DNA of 64,000 bases, taken from the NCBI RefSeq assembly GCF_018449725.1, contig NZ_JAAVVC010000015.1, positions 1-64,000 of the forward strand, in the 5' to 3' direction. A program made the position numbers and the translations under genes. The notes below the pieces were generated by a model. That model was given only the letters and a program-made list of their open reading frames with translations. It did no database searches and was not told the DNA's origin. This DNA comes from Pseudomonas sp. dw_612 (lineage in GTDB: Bacteria > Pseudomonadota > Gammaproteobacteria > Pseudomonadales > Pseudomonadaceae). Shown one piece after another: positions 16,760-25,905 of this stretch. How positions within the stretch are numbered: the stretch's first letter is position 1; every line of letters starts with the position of its first letter.

Positions 16760-17532
16760 ACGACCACTCACGACCGACAATACCGTCGGATGAACAGTTG
16801 GTGGCCTACCTCGACGACCAGCTCGACACCGAGCAGCGCACCCGCATCGCCGCCGCCATCCAGGAAGACCCGACGCTCAGCCTGCGCCTGCAATGGCTGG
16901 CCCGCAGCAACCTGCCGTTCAAGGACGCCTACGACGAACTGGGTCAGCAAGCGCCGTTGGAGCGCCTGCAAGCCATGCTCGACACCTTGCCCAGCCCTGC
17001 CCGTCCGGCCCTGAACCGGCGCTGGTTCCTGGCGGCCGCCGCGGGTCTGGTGCTCAGCAGTGTGGTGGCGGATCGGCTGTTTCTTGGCTGGCAGTTGAGC
17101 CAGCAGAAAAACAACTGGCGCGGGCTGGTGGCGGACTATATGTCGCTCTACGTGCCGCAAACCCTGGAACATTTGCCCAGCGACGAGCCCGCCCAACGCG
17201 CGCAATTGCGCACCATCGACAGCCGTTTGGGTCTGAATCTAGCGCCGGCAAAACTGGCCTTGCCGCGCCTGGAGCTCAAGCGTGCGCAAATCCTCGAGTA
17301 CGACGGCGTGCCCATCGCGCAGATTACCTACCTCGACCCGACTCACGGCCCGATGGCATTGTGCGTCACCCGTTCCAACAAAGGCAGCCGGCCGTTTGCC
17401 CAGGAGCGTCGGCACAACATGAATGTCGTGTATTGGGCTGACACGGAACACGCCTGGATGCTGATCGGCCATAGCTCCATGGCGGATCTTGAGGACATGG
17501 CCAAGGTGTTGAGAGGCCGACTGAGCGCATGA
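16756..17532 (+). CDS. transmembrane anti-sigma factor
   Basis: A 258-residue protein with a cytoplasmic N-terminal sigma-binding region (SDEQLVAYLDDQLDTEQRTR), one membrane segment (WFLAAAAGLVLSSVVADRLF, about residues 95-114) and a periplasmic domain. No HisXXXCysXXCys zinc motif is present. The start overlaps the stop of the ECF sigma gene. It presumably holds that sigma factor inactive until a periplasmic signal arrives; the signal is unknown. The C-terminal half (YDGVPIAQITYLDPTHGP) resembles the sensor part of other Pseudomonas anti-sigma factors. Confidence 0.85.
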   Translation: MNDHSRPTIPSDEQLVAYLDDQLDTEQRTRIAAAIQEDPTLSLRLQWLARSNLPFKDAYDELGQQAPLERLQAMLDTLPSPARPALNRRWFLAAAAGLVLSSVVADRLFLGWQLSQQKNNWRGLVADYMSLYVPQTLEHLPSDEPAQRAQLRTIDSRLGLNLAPAKLALPRLELKRAQILEYDGVPIAQITYLDPTHGPMALCVTRSNKGSRPFAQERRHNMNVVYWADTEHAWMLIGHSSMADLEDMAKVLRGRLSA

Positions 17533-17573
17533 CGACTATGCTAGGCACCTGACTTCCAAGGAGGAAACCCACC

Positions 17574-18215
17574 ATGCCACATCCCGCGCTCCACCCTTCA
17601 CGCACGGCCTTGCTGGTGATCGACGTGCAAAACGACTTCATCCCCGGCGGCCAACTGGCGGTGCCCGAAGGCGACCTGATCGTGCCCTTGATCAATCGCC
17701 TCGGCGCTCAATTCACCCAAGTGGTGATCGCCCAGGACTGGCACCCGTCGGGGCATGCCTCGTTTGCGTCCAGCCACCCAGATCGCAAACCCTACGATGT
17801 GATTCAACTGCCCTACGGCGAGCAAACGCTGTGGCCGGAGCATTGTGTGCGCGGCACCCATGGGGCCGAGTTGCACACCGATCTGGATTTGCCTCATGCG
17901 CAACTGATCATTCGCAAGGGCTGCAATCCGGATATCGACAGTTATTCGGCGTTTCTGGAGGCTGATCGCACCACTGCAACCGGTTTGGCCGGGTACTTGA
18001 AGGAACGGGGGATCGACACCGTTTACGTAGTCGGACTGGCGCTGGATTTCTGCGTGATGTTTACCGCGCTGGATGCGCGGACGTCGGGGTTTAACGCGTT
18101 CGTGGTGCTGGATGCTTGCCGGGCGATTGATCTGGATGGCTCGTTGGCGGCGGCGACTGAGCGGATGCAGGTGGCCGGGGTTGGGTTGATTCAATCCGCG
18201 GCGATACTCGCCTGA
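17574..18215 (+). CDS. pncA: nicotinamidase PncA
   Basis: A 213-residue isochorismatase-fold amidase converting nicotinamide to nicotinate in NAD salvage. The catalytic Asp is in LLVIDVQNDFIPGGQL, the metal ligands lie in DWHPSGHASF, the lysine in LIIRKGC and the nucleophilic cysteine in VVGLALDFCVMFTAL. WPEHCVRGTHGAELH is also typical. Length is normal. It has its own AAGGAGG ribosome site 42 bases after the anti-sigma gene, and may be independently expressed. Confidence 0.95.
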   Translation: MPHPALHPSRTALLVIDVQNDFIPGGQLAVPEGDLIVPLINRLGAQFTQVVIAQDWHPSGHASFASSHPDRKPYDVIQLPYGEQTLWPEHCVRGTHGAELHTDLDLPHAQLIIRKGCNPDIDSYSAFLEADRTTATGLAGYLKERGIDTVYVVGLALDFCVMFTALDARTSGFNAFVVLDACRAIDLDGSLAAATERMQVAGVGLIQSAAILA

Positions 18216-18227
18216 CATCACACGATC

Positions 18228-18430
18228 TGTAGCAACTGCCGAGCCTGCGTCCGGCCTGTAGCAGCTGCCGAGCCTGCGTTCGGTCTGTAGCAGCTGCCGA
18301 GGTACGAGGCTGCGTTCGGCTGCGCAGCAGTCGTCAAACCTGAATGCACGGTGTTCCTGAAACACCGCGTCGTCTGATTTTACGACTGCTTCGCAGCCGA
18401 ACGCAGCCTCGTACCTCGGCAGCTGCTACA
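18228..18430. repeat. direct repeats followed by a long 49-base inverted repeat
   Basis: Three direct copies of a CTGTAGCAGCTGCCGAG-type unit (from about 18227, 18256 and 18285), the last forming the left arm (18286-18334) of an inverted repeat with 18382-18430. The two arms pair at 48 of 49 positions around a 47-base loop. It sits between convergent genes (pncA and a histidine kinase). It is a diverged relative of the type B family. Confidence 0.85.
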
Positions 18431-18463
18431 AGCCGAACGCATGCTGCTACAGAGCGCCATGCT

Positions 18464-19765
18464 TCACCCCGGTGTCGGCAACCATAGTCGGAACCGCGCC
18501 CCACCCAACGGCGATGCTTCAACCGTCAACGTCCCACCCTGCGCTTCCAGGGCGCGGCGGCTGATGGCCAGCCCTAACCCGAATCCACCAGTCGCGCGAT
18601 CCCGACTCCGATCCAGCCGATAAAACGGCTCGAATATCCGCTCCCGCTCGTCATCCGGAATACCGATCCCGTCATCATCCACCCAGATCTCACAACCTTT
18701 CTGGCACACCTGCACGCCAATCTGAATGCGTTTCTCGCAGTAGCGCATCGCATTGCGCAGCAGGTTCTGCAACGCGCGCGCTGTCAAACGCGGGTCGAGG
18801 GTGAAGCGCTCTAGCTGACCATGCAACAGCACATCAATCACGATTTCCGGCGATTCCAGTTCTTCATCAACACTGCCCAGAATGCTGTCGATGAACTCAT
18901 CCAGCGACACTTCAACCCGTTCCGGCAACCGCGCCGGATTCTGCAAACGGCTGTAGGACAGCAATTCCAGCACCAATTCATCCAGCTCACGAATGTGCGC
19001 CACCAAACCTTGCAGGCGTTCGCGGCTCGGCGCCGGCATGTCATCGGACAGCGCCAGGGCCAGGCCGAAATCCAGGCGGGTCAGCGGCGTACGCAGTTCG
19101 TGGGACACGGCGTTGAGCAAGTCCCGTTGCTGGTTCAGCAGGTTTTCGATGTCGCCGGCCATGGTGTCGAAGACGTTGGCCAAGCTGCCGATGTTTGAGC
19201 TTTGGGAGATCTGCGTGCGTTCGCTCAAGTGGCCCTTACCGAAGCGCTCGGCCGTGCCTTTGAGGCGTTCGAGATCGCGCCAGTGCGGTCGCAGCCACAA
19301 CAAGAGGCACGCGAGCATGGTCGCGCCGATCAGCACGTTGATGCTCCAGTACAACAGATTGACGTCCATCGGGTCCGGCGGCACCACCATTTGCACCACC
19401 GTCCGCTCGTTCAACGGTGCCACCGCCAGGGTGCGCCAGCCCCAATCGCCGATGCGCACGACATTCTCACCGCGCTGCAATCGTTCACGCTCATCGAGGG
19501 TGAACTCGGCGTCATTGTTGCCGGACAGCACGATGTGCAGCGGCTGGAATTCCTTGTCCATTTCCGCCGCCAACGCCGGCCACTGCGCCTCTGGCACGCC
19601 GTGAAACTGTTTGACGATCAGGGTTTGCAAGCCACGGGAATAATCGAGGTTGTAGGTGACAAAGCGTTCATGGAACAGCTTGATCACCACGTCCGGCACC
19701 AGGTAGATCGCCGCGCTGTACGAGACGATCGTCACCAGGTACAGGCGAAAGAGGAGTCTGAACAT
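18464..19765 (-). CDS. two-component sensor histidine kinase (ParS/RstB-like)
   Basis: A 433-residue inner-membrane kinase. It has an N-terminal membrane segment, a periplasmic domain of about 120 residues, a second membrane segment (INVLIGATMLACLLLW), HAMP, a HisKA domain with LNAVSHELRTPLTRLDF and an ATPase domain with N box LQNLLRNAMRYC and G boxes DDDGIGIPDDER and GGFGLGLAISRR. It lies 4 bases after its response regulator. The architecture resembles ParS/RstB sensors; in P. aeruginosa ParRS responds to cationic peptides and controls efflux. The divergent RND genes fit such a role here. Confidence 0.88.
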   Translation of the reverse strand: MFRLLFRLYLVTIVSYSAAIYLVPDVVIKLFHERFVTYNLDYSRGLQTLIVKQFHGVPEAQWPALAAEMDKEFQPLHIVLSGNNDAEFTLDERERLQRGENVVRIGDWGWRTLAVAPLNERTVVQMVVPPDPMDVNLLYWSINVLIGATMLACLLLWLRPHWRDLERLKGTAERFGKGHLSERTQISQSSNIGSLANVFDTMAGDIENLLNQQRDLLNAVSHELRTPLTRLDFGLALALSDDMPAPSRERLQGLVAHIRELDELVLELLSYSRLQNPARLPERVEVSLDEFIDSILGSVDEELESPEIVIDVLLHGQLERFTLDPRLTARALQNLLRNAMRYCEKRIQIGVQVCQKGCEIWVDDDGIGIPDDERERIFEPFYRLDRSRDRATGGFGLGLAISRRALEAQGGTLTVEASPLGGARFRLWLPTPG

Positions 19766-19769
19766 CGGC

Positions 19770-20471
19770 TCAACATTCCCACTCGGAGCGGCTGAACAGG
19801 TAACCCTTGCCCCACACTGTCTTGATCTTGCGCGCCTCGCCGGCGTGGTCGTCGAACTTGCGTCGCAGCTTGGAAATCGCCACGTCCACCGAGCGGTCGG
19901 TGCCGTTGAACTCGATGCCGCGCAGGCGTTGCAGGATCTGGTCGCGGCTCAGCACTTCCCCGGCATGCCGGGCCAGCACCACCAGCAGGTTGTATTCGCC
20001 GCTGGACAGTTCCACCAATTGCTCGCGCCAGGTCACGGTTCGCTCGGACAGGTCGATACAGAGGTTGCCCATCAGGATGCGATCGTTGGCGGTCTGCGGT
20101 TCGCCGAGGCTGCTACGGCGCAACAACGTGCGTACCCGAGCCAGCAGAACGCGGGGCTCGCAGGGTTTGGTCACGTAGTCGTCGGCGCCCATTTCCAGGC
20201 CCAACACCTGGTCGTGGCTGTCGTCCCGGGCGGTGAGCATCAGGATCGGCAGCGTGGCCGAGTCGGCCCTGAGCAAGCGACAGACTTGCAGGCCGTCGAG
20301 CCCCGGCAGCATCAGGTCGAGGATTACCAGGTCCGGCGGATTGACACGCGCGCGTTCGCGCACATGATCGCCGCGACTGATCACGCTGACGCAATAGCCG
20401 TTGCGTTCCAGATAGCTGGCGATCAGTTCGGAGAGCGCGGTGTCGTCTTCGACCAGGAGGATGTTGGGCAT
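19770..20471 (-). CDS. OmpR-family response regulator
   Basis: A 233-residue regulator. The receiver domain starts MPNILLVEDDTALSELIASY, the phosphoacceptor aspartate lies in LVILDLMLPGLDGLQV and the lysine in GADDYVTKPCEPR. The C-terminal winged helix carries LSSGEYNLLVVLARHAGEVL and VDVAISKLRRKF. The start MPNILLVEDD is clear; the longer frame upstream is REP-derived. It forms an operon with the downstream kinase and is divergent from the RND efflux genes, which it may control. Confidence 0.92.
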   Translation of the reverse strand: MPNILLVEDDTALSELIASYLERNGYCVSVISRGDHVRERARVNPPDLVILDLMLPGLDGLQVCRLLRADSATLPILMLTARDDSHDQVLGLEMGADDYVTKPCEPRVLLARVRTLLRRSSLGEPQTANDRILMGNLCIDLSERTVTWREQLVELSSGEYNLLVVLARHAGEVLSRDQILQRLRGIEFNGTDRSVDVAISKLRRKFDDHAGEARKIKTVWGKGYLFSRSEWEC

Positions 20472-20512
20472 GGGGTGTTTCCAGAAAGTGCGGTGGCGTT
20501 TGGTCGACCGCT

Positions 20513-20579
20513 TTCGCGAGCAAGCCCGCTCCCACAGGGGAATGCATTTCAAATGTGGGAGCGGGCTTGCTCGCGAAGG
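20513..20579. repeat. REP inverted pair (type A)
   Basis: Inverted REP units about 15 bases apart between the divergent response-regulator and efflux genes. They leave only about 160 bases (20580-20738) for the efflux promoter. Confidence 0.9.
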
Positions 20580-20738
20580 CAGCCTGGCAGTCGCAAAAGT
20601 AATCAGGCGGCAAAGGATATACGCCCTCGTACGTCTAAGAGTAAAACCCTTACACAATTTCACACAGCACCTACAAAGCTTCACCGCTACTCTCGTCGCC
20701 TCCCCGTAGGATGCCGGGGTCATTATTGGGGTATTTAC

Positions 20739-21896
20739 ATGTCAAAGAATCTGCTTGCCACGCTCAGCCTGCTTGCACTGGCGTTGACACTGAGCGCTTG
20801 TGACAAGTCCTCGACCGCCGAAGAAGCGGCGCCGCTGGCCACAGTGCGGGTCGAAACCATCGAAGCGCGGCCGCTGTCGATCTCCAGCGAACTGAGCGGG
20901 CGCATCGCCGCGCCACGGATTGCCGAAGTCCGCGCCCGGGTGGCCGGCGTGGTGTTGCAACGCACTTTCCGCGAAGGCAGCGACGTGAAACAGGGCGACG
21001 TGCTGTTCCGCATCGACCCGGCGCCATTCAAGGCCGACCTCGACAGTGCCGAAGCCGCGTTGCGCAAGGCCGAGGCCAATGCGTTCCAGGCCAAACTGCA
21101 AGAGCAGCGTTATTCGCAGTTGATCGAAGGCAACGCCATCAGCGGCCAGGACTACGACAATGCCCGGGCCAATGCCCGCCAAACCGCCGCTGATGTGGCC
21201 GCCAATAAAGCCGCCGTGGCCCGGGCCAAGCTGAACCTGGGTTACGCCACGGTGACTGCGCCGATTTCCGGGCGCGTCGGTCGTGCCCTTGTCACCGAAG
21301 GTGCGCTGGTCGGGCAGAACGAAACCACCCCGTTGGCGTTGATCCAGCAACTGAACCCGATCCACGCCGACCTGACCCAGTCGACCCGGGAACTCAACGA
21401 CCTGCGTCGGGCGTTTCGCTCCGGGCAATTGCAGCAGGTCGGCCAAGGCCAGGCCAAAGCCACGTTGATTCAGGATGACGGCAGCCTGTATCCGCTGCCG
21501 GGCAAACTGTTGTTCACCGACATCACGGTCGATCCGGGCACCGGCCAGATCATCCTGCGCAGCGAATTCCCCAACCCGGACCTCGACTTGCTGCCCGGCA
21601 GCTTTGTGCGGGTACGCATTGAACAAGCCGTCGACCAGCAAGGCATCAGCGTGCCGCAACGGGCGATTCAGCGTGACAGCGCCGGGGTCGCCCAAGTGCT
21701 GCTGCTCGACGCCGAGCAGCGGATCGGCCAGCAACCGGTGCAACTGGGCGCGGTGCAGAACGATCGCTGGATCGTCACCAGCGGCCTCAAACCCGGCGAC
21801 CGCATCGTCACCGAAGGCCTGCAACACGCGAAGCCCGGCGAAAAAGTCCAGATCGACGATACCCCTCTTCCACTTGCCCAGGTTTCTGGTCAGTAA
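20739..21896 (+). CDS. RND efflux periplasmic adaptor (membrane fusion) lipoprotein
   Basis: A 385-residue adaptor. A lipoprotein signal ends in LALALTLSACDKSS (lipobox LSAC, Cys near residue 22). It is followed by the barrel-sandwich and lipoyl region (SGRIAAPRIAEVRARVAGVV; GYATVTAPISGRVGRALVTE), a helical hairpin between them, and a beta-barrel ending IVTEGLQHAKPGEKVQID. ATG at MSKNLLATLS is used; the frame remains open far upstream only because it runs antisense through the response regulator. It precedes the RND pump by 15 bases. No outer-membrane channel gene follows, so the pump must borrow one such as OprM, as MexXY and MexVW do. Confidence 0.92.
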   Translation: MSKNLLATLSLLALALTLSACDKSSTAEEAAPLATVRVETIEARPLSISSELSGRIAAPRIAEVRARVAGVVLQRTFREGSDVKQGDVLFRIDPAPFKADLDSAEAALRKAEANAFQAKLQEQRYSQLIEGNAISGQDYDNARANARQTAADVAANKAAVARAKLNLGYATVTAPISGRVGRALVTEGALVGQNETTPLALIQQLNPIHADLTQSTRELNDLRRAFRSGQLQQVGQGQAKATLIQDDGSLYPLPGKLLFTDITVDPGTGQIILRSEFPNPDLDLLPGSFVRVRIEQAVDQQGISVPQRAIQRDSAGVAQVLLLDAEQRIGQQPVQLGAVQNDRWIVTSGLKPGDRIVTEGLQHAKPGEKVQIDDTPLPLAQVSGQ

Positions 21897-21911
21897 GCAG
21901 GACGCTTTTAT

Positions 21912-24900
21912 ATGCCGCAGTTCTTTATCGACCGCCCGGTGTTTGCCTGGGTGGTCGCGTTGTTCATCCTGCTGGCCGGTGCCCTGGCCATTCCACAGTT
22001 ACCGGTGGCGCAGTACCCCGACGTCGCGCCGCCGCAGATCGAAATCAATGCGACGTACCCGGGCGCCTCGGCGCAAACCATCGACGAAAGTGTGGTCAGC
22101 CTGATCGAGGAAGAGCTCAACGGCGCCGATCACCTGCTGTATTTCGAATCCCAGAGCAGCCTTGGCAGCGCCACGATCAAGGCCACGTTTCAACCGGGCA
22201 CCAACCCGGAATTGGCTCAGGTGGACGTGCAAAACCGCCTCAAAGTCATCGAGTCACGCCTGCCCCAAGCGGTGAACCAGCAAGGGTTGTCGGTGGAGAA
22301 AGTCTCCTCCGGTTTCCTGCTGCTGATCACCCTGACCTCCAGTGACGGCAAGCTCGACGACGTGGCGCTCAGCGATTACCTGGCGCGCAACGTGATGAAC
22401 GAAATCAAGCGTCTGGACGGCGTTGGCAAAGCGCAACTGTACGGCGCCGAGCGGGCCATGCGGATCTGGATCGACCCGCGCAAGCTGATCGGCTTCAACC
22501 TCACACCCGCCGATGTCAACGCCGCCATCGTCGCGCAGAACGCCCAAGTGTCCGCCGGCAGCATCGGCGACTTGCCAACCCGCAGCACCCAGGAAATCAC
22601 TGCGACCATCGTGGTGAAGGGCCAGTTGTCGACGCCGGAAGAATTCGCCGATATCGTGCTCAAGGCCAACCCCGACGGTTCCACGGTGCGCATCAAAGAC
22701 GTGGCACGGGTCGAGATCGGCAGTCAGGAATACCAGTTCGGCACGCGCTTGAACGGCAAGCCGTCCACCGCCGTCGGCGTGCAACTGTCGCCGGGGGCCA
22801 ACGCCCTGAGCACCGCCACCGCCGTGCGGGCGAAGATGGATGAACTGGCGCGCTACTTCCCGGCTAACGTGGAATACAAGATCCCATACGACACTTCGCC
22901 GTTCGTGAAGGTCTCGATCACCAAAGTGGTCTACACCCTCGGCGAGGCGATGTTGCTGGTGTTTGCGGTGATGTTCCTGTTCCTGCAAAACATCCGCTAT
23001 ACGCTAATCCCGACGCTGGTGGTGCCGGTGGCGCTGATGGGTACCTTTGCGACCATGCTCGCGCTGGGTTTTTCGATCAACGTGCTGACCATGTTCGGCA
23101 TGGTGCTGGCCATCGGCATTCTGGTGGACGACGCGATTGTGGTGGTGGAGAACGTCGAGCGGATCATGGTCACCGAGGGCCTGTCGCCCAAGGAAGCCAC
23201 GCGCAAGGCAATGAAGCAGATCACCGGCGCAATCATCGGCATCACCCTGGTGCTGGTGGCGGTGTTTATTCCGATGGCGTTCATGCAGGGTTCGGTCGGG
23301 GTCATCTACAAGCAGTTCTCGCTGTCGATGGCCACCTCGATCCTGTTCTCGGCGTTTCTCGCCCTGACCTTGACCCCGGCACTTTGCGCCACATTGCTCA
23401 AGCCGATCGCCAAAGGCGAGCATCACGAAAAGGCTGGTTTCTTCGGCTGGTTTAACCGCCGTTTCGAACAACTGACCGTGCGTTACCAAGGCTGGGTCGC
23501 CTATGCGCTGAAACGCACCGGGCGTTACCTGCTGATCTACGGTGTGCTGCTGATCGGGCTGGGCCTGTGTTTCAGCCGCTTGCCCTCCTCGTTCCTGCCG
23601 GTGGAAGACCAGGGTTACACCATCACCGACATTCAACTGCCACCGGGTGCGAGCAAGAACCGCACGGTGCAAGTGGTCGAGCAGATCGAAAAACATAACG
23701 CCAAGGAACCCGGCGTCGGCGACAGCACGGTGATTCTCGGCTTCAGCTTCTCCGGCAGCGGGCAGAACGCAGCGTTGGCGTTTACCACGCTGAAGGATTG
23801 GTCCGAGCGCAGCAGCGACGATTCGGCGATGTCGATTGCCGACCGCGCCAACATCGCCCTGAGCCAGATCAAGGATGCGATGGTGTTTGCCGTGTTGCCG
23901 CCGCCGGTTGACGGCCTCGGCACCTCCAGCGGTTTCGAATTCCGCTTGCAGGATCGCGGCGGCCTCGGCCATGCCACGTTGATGGAGGCCCGCACGCAGT
24001 TGCTGGCGGCGGCCGAGAAAAGTCCGATCCTGATGAACGTACGCGAAAGCGCCCTGGCCGAAGCGCCGCAGGTGCAACTGGAAGTCGACCGTAAACAGGC
24101 CAACGCACTGGGGGTTTCGTTTGCCGATGTCGGTAGCGTGTTGTCCACGGCGGTCGGTTCGGCCTACATCAACGATTTCCCCAATCAGGGGCGGATGCAG
24201 CGCGTCGTCGTTCAGGCTGAAGGCGACCAGCGCAGTCAGGTCGAAGATCTGCTGAAGATTCACGTGCGCAACAACGCCGGGAACATGGTGCCGCTGTCGG
24301 CTTTTGTCCAGGCCAAATGGACTCAGGGCCCGGCGCAGTTGACCCGCTATAACGGCTATCCGGCCATCAGTATTTCCGGTGAACCCAAACCGGGGCACAG
24401 CACCGGCGAAGCCATGGCGGAAATTGAACGTTTGGTGGCGCAAGGCCCGGCGGGATTGGGCCAGGAATGGACCGGGTTGTCGTTGCAGGAGCGTTTGTCC
24501 GGCAGTCAGGCGCCGATTCTGCTCGGTTTATCGCTGCTGATCGTGTTCCTGTGCCTGGCGGCGTTGTATGAGAGCTGGTCGATTCCGACGTCGGTGCTGC
24601 TGGTGGTGCCGCTCGGCGTATTGGGCGCGGTACTGGCCGTTACGCTACGCGGAATGCCCAACGACGTGTTCTTCAAGGTCGGGTTGATCACCATCATCGG
24701 TTTGTCAGCGAAGAACGCGATCCTGATCATCGAATTCGCCAAGAGTCTGTACGACGAAGGCCACGACCTGATCGACGCCACCCTGCAAGCCGCGCGTCTG
24801 CGGTTGCGGCCGATTGTCATGACGTCGCTGGCGTTCATCCTCGGCGTAGTGCCGTTGGCGATTGCGACTGGCGCCAGTTCGGCCAGCCAACAGGCGATCG

Positions 24901-25010
24901 GCACCGGCGTGATTGGCGGGATGATCACCGCGACCCTGGCGGTACTGTTTGTGCCGGTGTTTTTTGTGGTGGTGATGAAACTGGTGCGCAAGCGCCACAA
25001 AGACACCTGA
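21912..25010 (+). CDS. RND multidrug efflux permease (HAE1 family)
   Basis: A 1032-residue inner-membrane proton/drug antiporter. The N-terminus MPQFFIDRPVFAWVVALFIL and the TM4 proton-relay motif GILVDDAIVVVENVERIM (two adjacent aspartates) are typical of AcrB/MexB-type pumps. Twelve membrane segments and two large periplasmic loops fit the length. It forms an operon with the adaptor gene. A divergent two-component system is the probable regulator. Substrates cannot be named from sequence; family members expel antibiotics, dyes and solvents. Confidence 0.95.
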   Translation: MPQFFIDRPVFAWVVALFILLAGALAIPQLPVAQYPDVAPPQIEINATYPGASAQTIDESVVSLIEEELNGADHLLYFESQSSLGSATIKATFQPGTNPELAQVDVQNRLKVIESRLPQAVNQQGLSVEKVSSGFLLLITLTSSDGKLDDVALSDYLARNVMNEIKRLDGVGKAQLYGAERAMRIWIDPRKLIGFNLTPADVNAAIVAQNAQVSAGSIGDLPTRSTQEITATIVVKGQLSTPEEFADIVLKANPDGSTVRIKDVARVEIGSQEYQFGTRLNGKPSTAVGVQLSPGANALSTATAVRAKMDELARYFPANVEYKIPYDTSPFVKVSITKVVYTLGEAMLLVFAVMFLFLQNIRYTLIPTLVVPVALMGTFATMLALGFSINVLTMFGMVLAIGILVDDAIVVVENVERIMVTEGLSPKEATRKAMKQITGAIIGITLVLVAVFIPMAFMQGSVGVIYKQFSLSMATSILFSAFLALTLTPALCATLLKPIAKGEHHEKAGFFGWFNRRFEQLTVRYQGWVAYALKRTGRYLLIYGVLLIGLGLCFSRLPSSFLPVEDQGYTITDIQLPPGASKNRTVQVVEQIEKHNAKEPGVGDSTVILGFSFSGSGQNAALAFTTLKDWSERSSDDSAMSIADRANIALSQIKDAMVFAVLPPPVDGLGTSSGFEFRLQDRGGLGHATLMEARTQLLAAAEKSPILMNVRESALAEAPQVQLEVDRKQANALGVSFADVGSVLSTAVGSAYINDFPNQGRMQRVVVQAEGDQRSQVEDLLKIHVRNNAGNMVPLSAFVQAKWTQGPAQLTRYNGYPAISISGEPKPGHSTGEAMAEIERLVAQGPAGLGQEWTGLSLQERLSGSQAPILLGLSLLIVFLCLAALYESWSIPTSVLLVVPLGVLGAVLAVTLRGMPNDVFFKVGLITIIGLSAKNAILIIEFAKSLYDEGHDLIDATLQAARLRLRPIVMTSLAFILGVVPLAIATGASSASQQAIGTGVIGGMITATLAVLFVPVFFVVVMKLVRKRHKDT

Positions 25011-25042
25011 CCCAACACTCCCGGGAATGTGAACCCATTCCC

Positions 25043-25135
25043 CTGTAGGAGCTGCCGAAGGCTGCGATCTTTTGATCTTGATCTTGAAAATCAAAGTCCA
25101 AATCAAAAGATCGCAGCCTTCGGCAGCTCCTACAA
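25043..25135. repeat. inverted repeat pair, type B
   Basis: Inverted GTAGGAGCTGCCGAAGGCTG-CGATCTTTTGAT copies with arms of about 35 bases, downstream of the RND operon. Confidence 0.87.
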
Positions 25136-25187
25136 AAGCCCCGTCACCTGAGCTATGGTGGGTGCAATCCTGCTTCTGTGAGTTCTC

Positions 25188-25829
25188 ATGCCCCTCCTCG
25201 CCCGCACCCACCCTCGCCTGTCTGCCGCTGCCACGCTCGGCATCGCGGTGGGCATTCTGGCTCCGGCCGATTCGATCATCAGCAAAATCCTCATCGGCTG
25301 GAACGCCGGGGTCTGGACTTACCTGATCCTGATGTTCTGGCTCGCGGCCCGGGCCAAGGCCCCGGACGTAAAGCGCATTGCCGAGGTCGAAGACGAAAAC
25401 GCCGGGTTGGTGCTGTTTGTGGTGTGCATCGCCGCGCTGGCCAGCCTCGCGACCATCACTTTCGAACTCGCCGGCAGTAAAGACCTGGAAACCTCGCGCA
25501 AGCTGCTGCATTACGCCTTTACGGCGGCAACGGTGATCGGCTCATGGCTGCTGATCGGGGTGATTTTCTGCGTGCACTACGCGCGCTTGTTTTACACCTG
25601 GGATGGCAAGGAGCCGGCGCTTCGCTTCGCCGAAGGCCTGACAACGCCTAACTATTGGGACTTCCTGTACTTCTCGTTCACCATCGGCGTAGCGGTGCAA
25701 ACGGCGGATGTCGGCGTGGCCACCCGGGGCATTCGCAAGATTGTGCTGGCGCAGTCGCTGATCGGTTTCTTGTTCAACACGGCAATTCTCGGGTTTTCGA
25801 TCAACATCGCCGCCGGACTGTTCAGTTAA
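25188..25829 (+). CDS. DUF1345 membrane protein
   Basis: A 213-residue protein with about five hydrophobic segments (WTYLILMFWLAARA, LVLFVVCIAALASLATITFE, VIGSWLLIGVIFCVHYAR, IVLAQSLIGFLFNTAILGFS). The segment NYWDFLYFSFTIGVAVQTAD matches the conserved C-terminal part of DUF1345 and resembles the pore region of two-pore potassium channels in tone. No function is established. It is a single gene between a repeat and an AraC regulator. Confidence 0.85.
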   Translation: MPLLARTHPRLSAAATLGIAVGILAPADSIISKILIGWNAGVWTYLILMFWLAARAKAPDVKRIAEVEDENAGLVLFVVCIAALASLATITFELAGSKDLETSRKLLHYAFTAATVIGSWLLIGVIFCVHYARLFYTWDGKEPALRFAEGLTTPNYWDFLYFSFTIGVAVQTADVGVATRGIRKIVLAQSLIGFLFNTAILGFSINIAAGLFS

Positions 25830-25905
25830 ACGCTGCACAAACGTTCTAGGCAGCCACCGCGTCACAGGCGTTAAATAAGTCGGCAATCCGTCTCACAGGT
25901 GCAGC

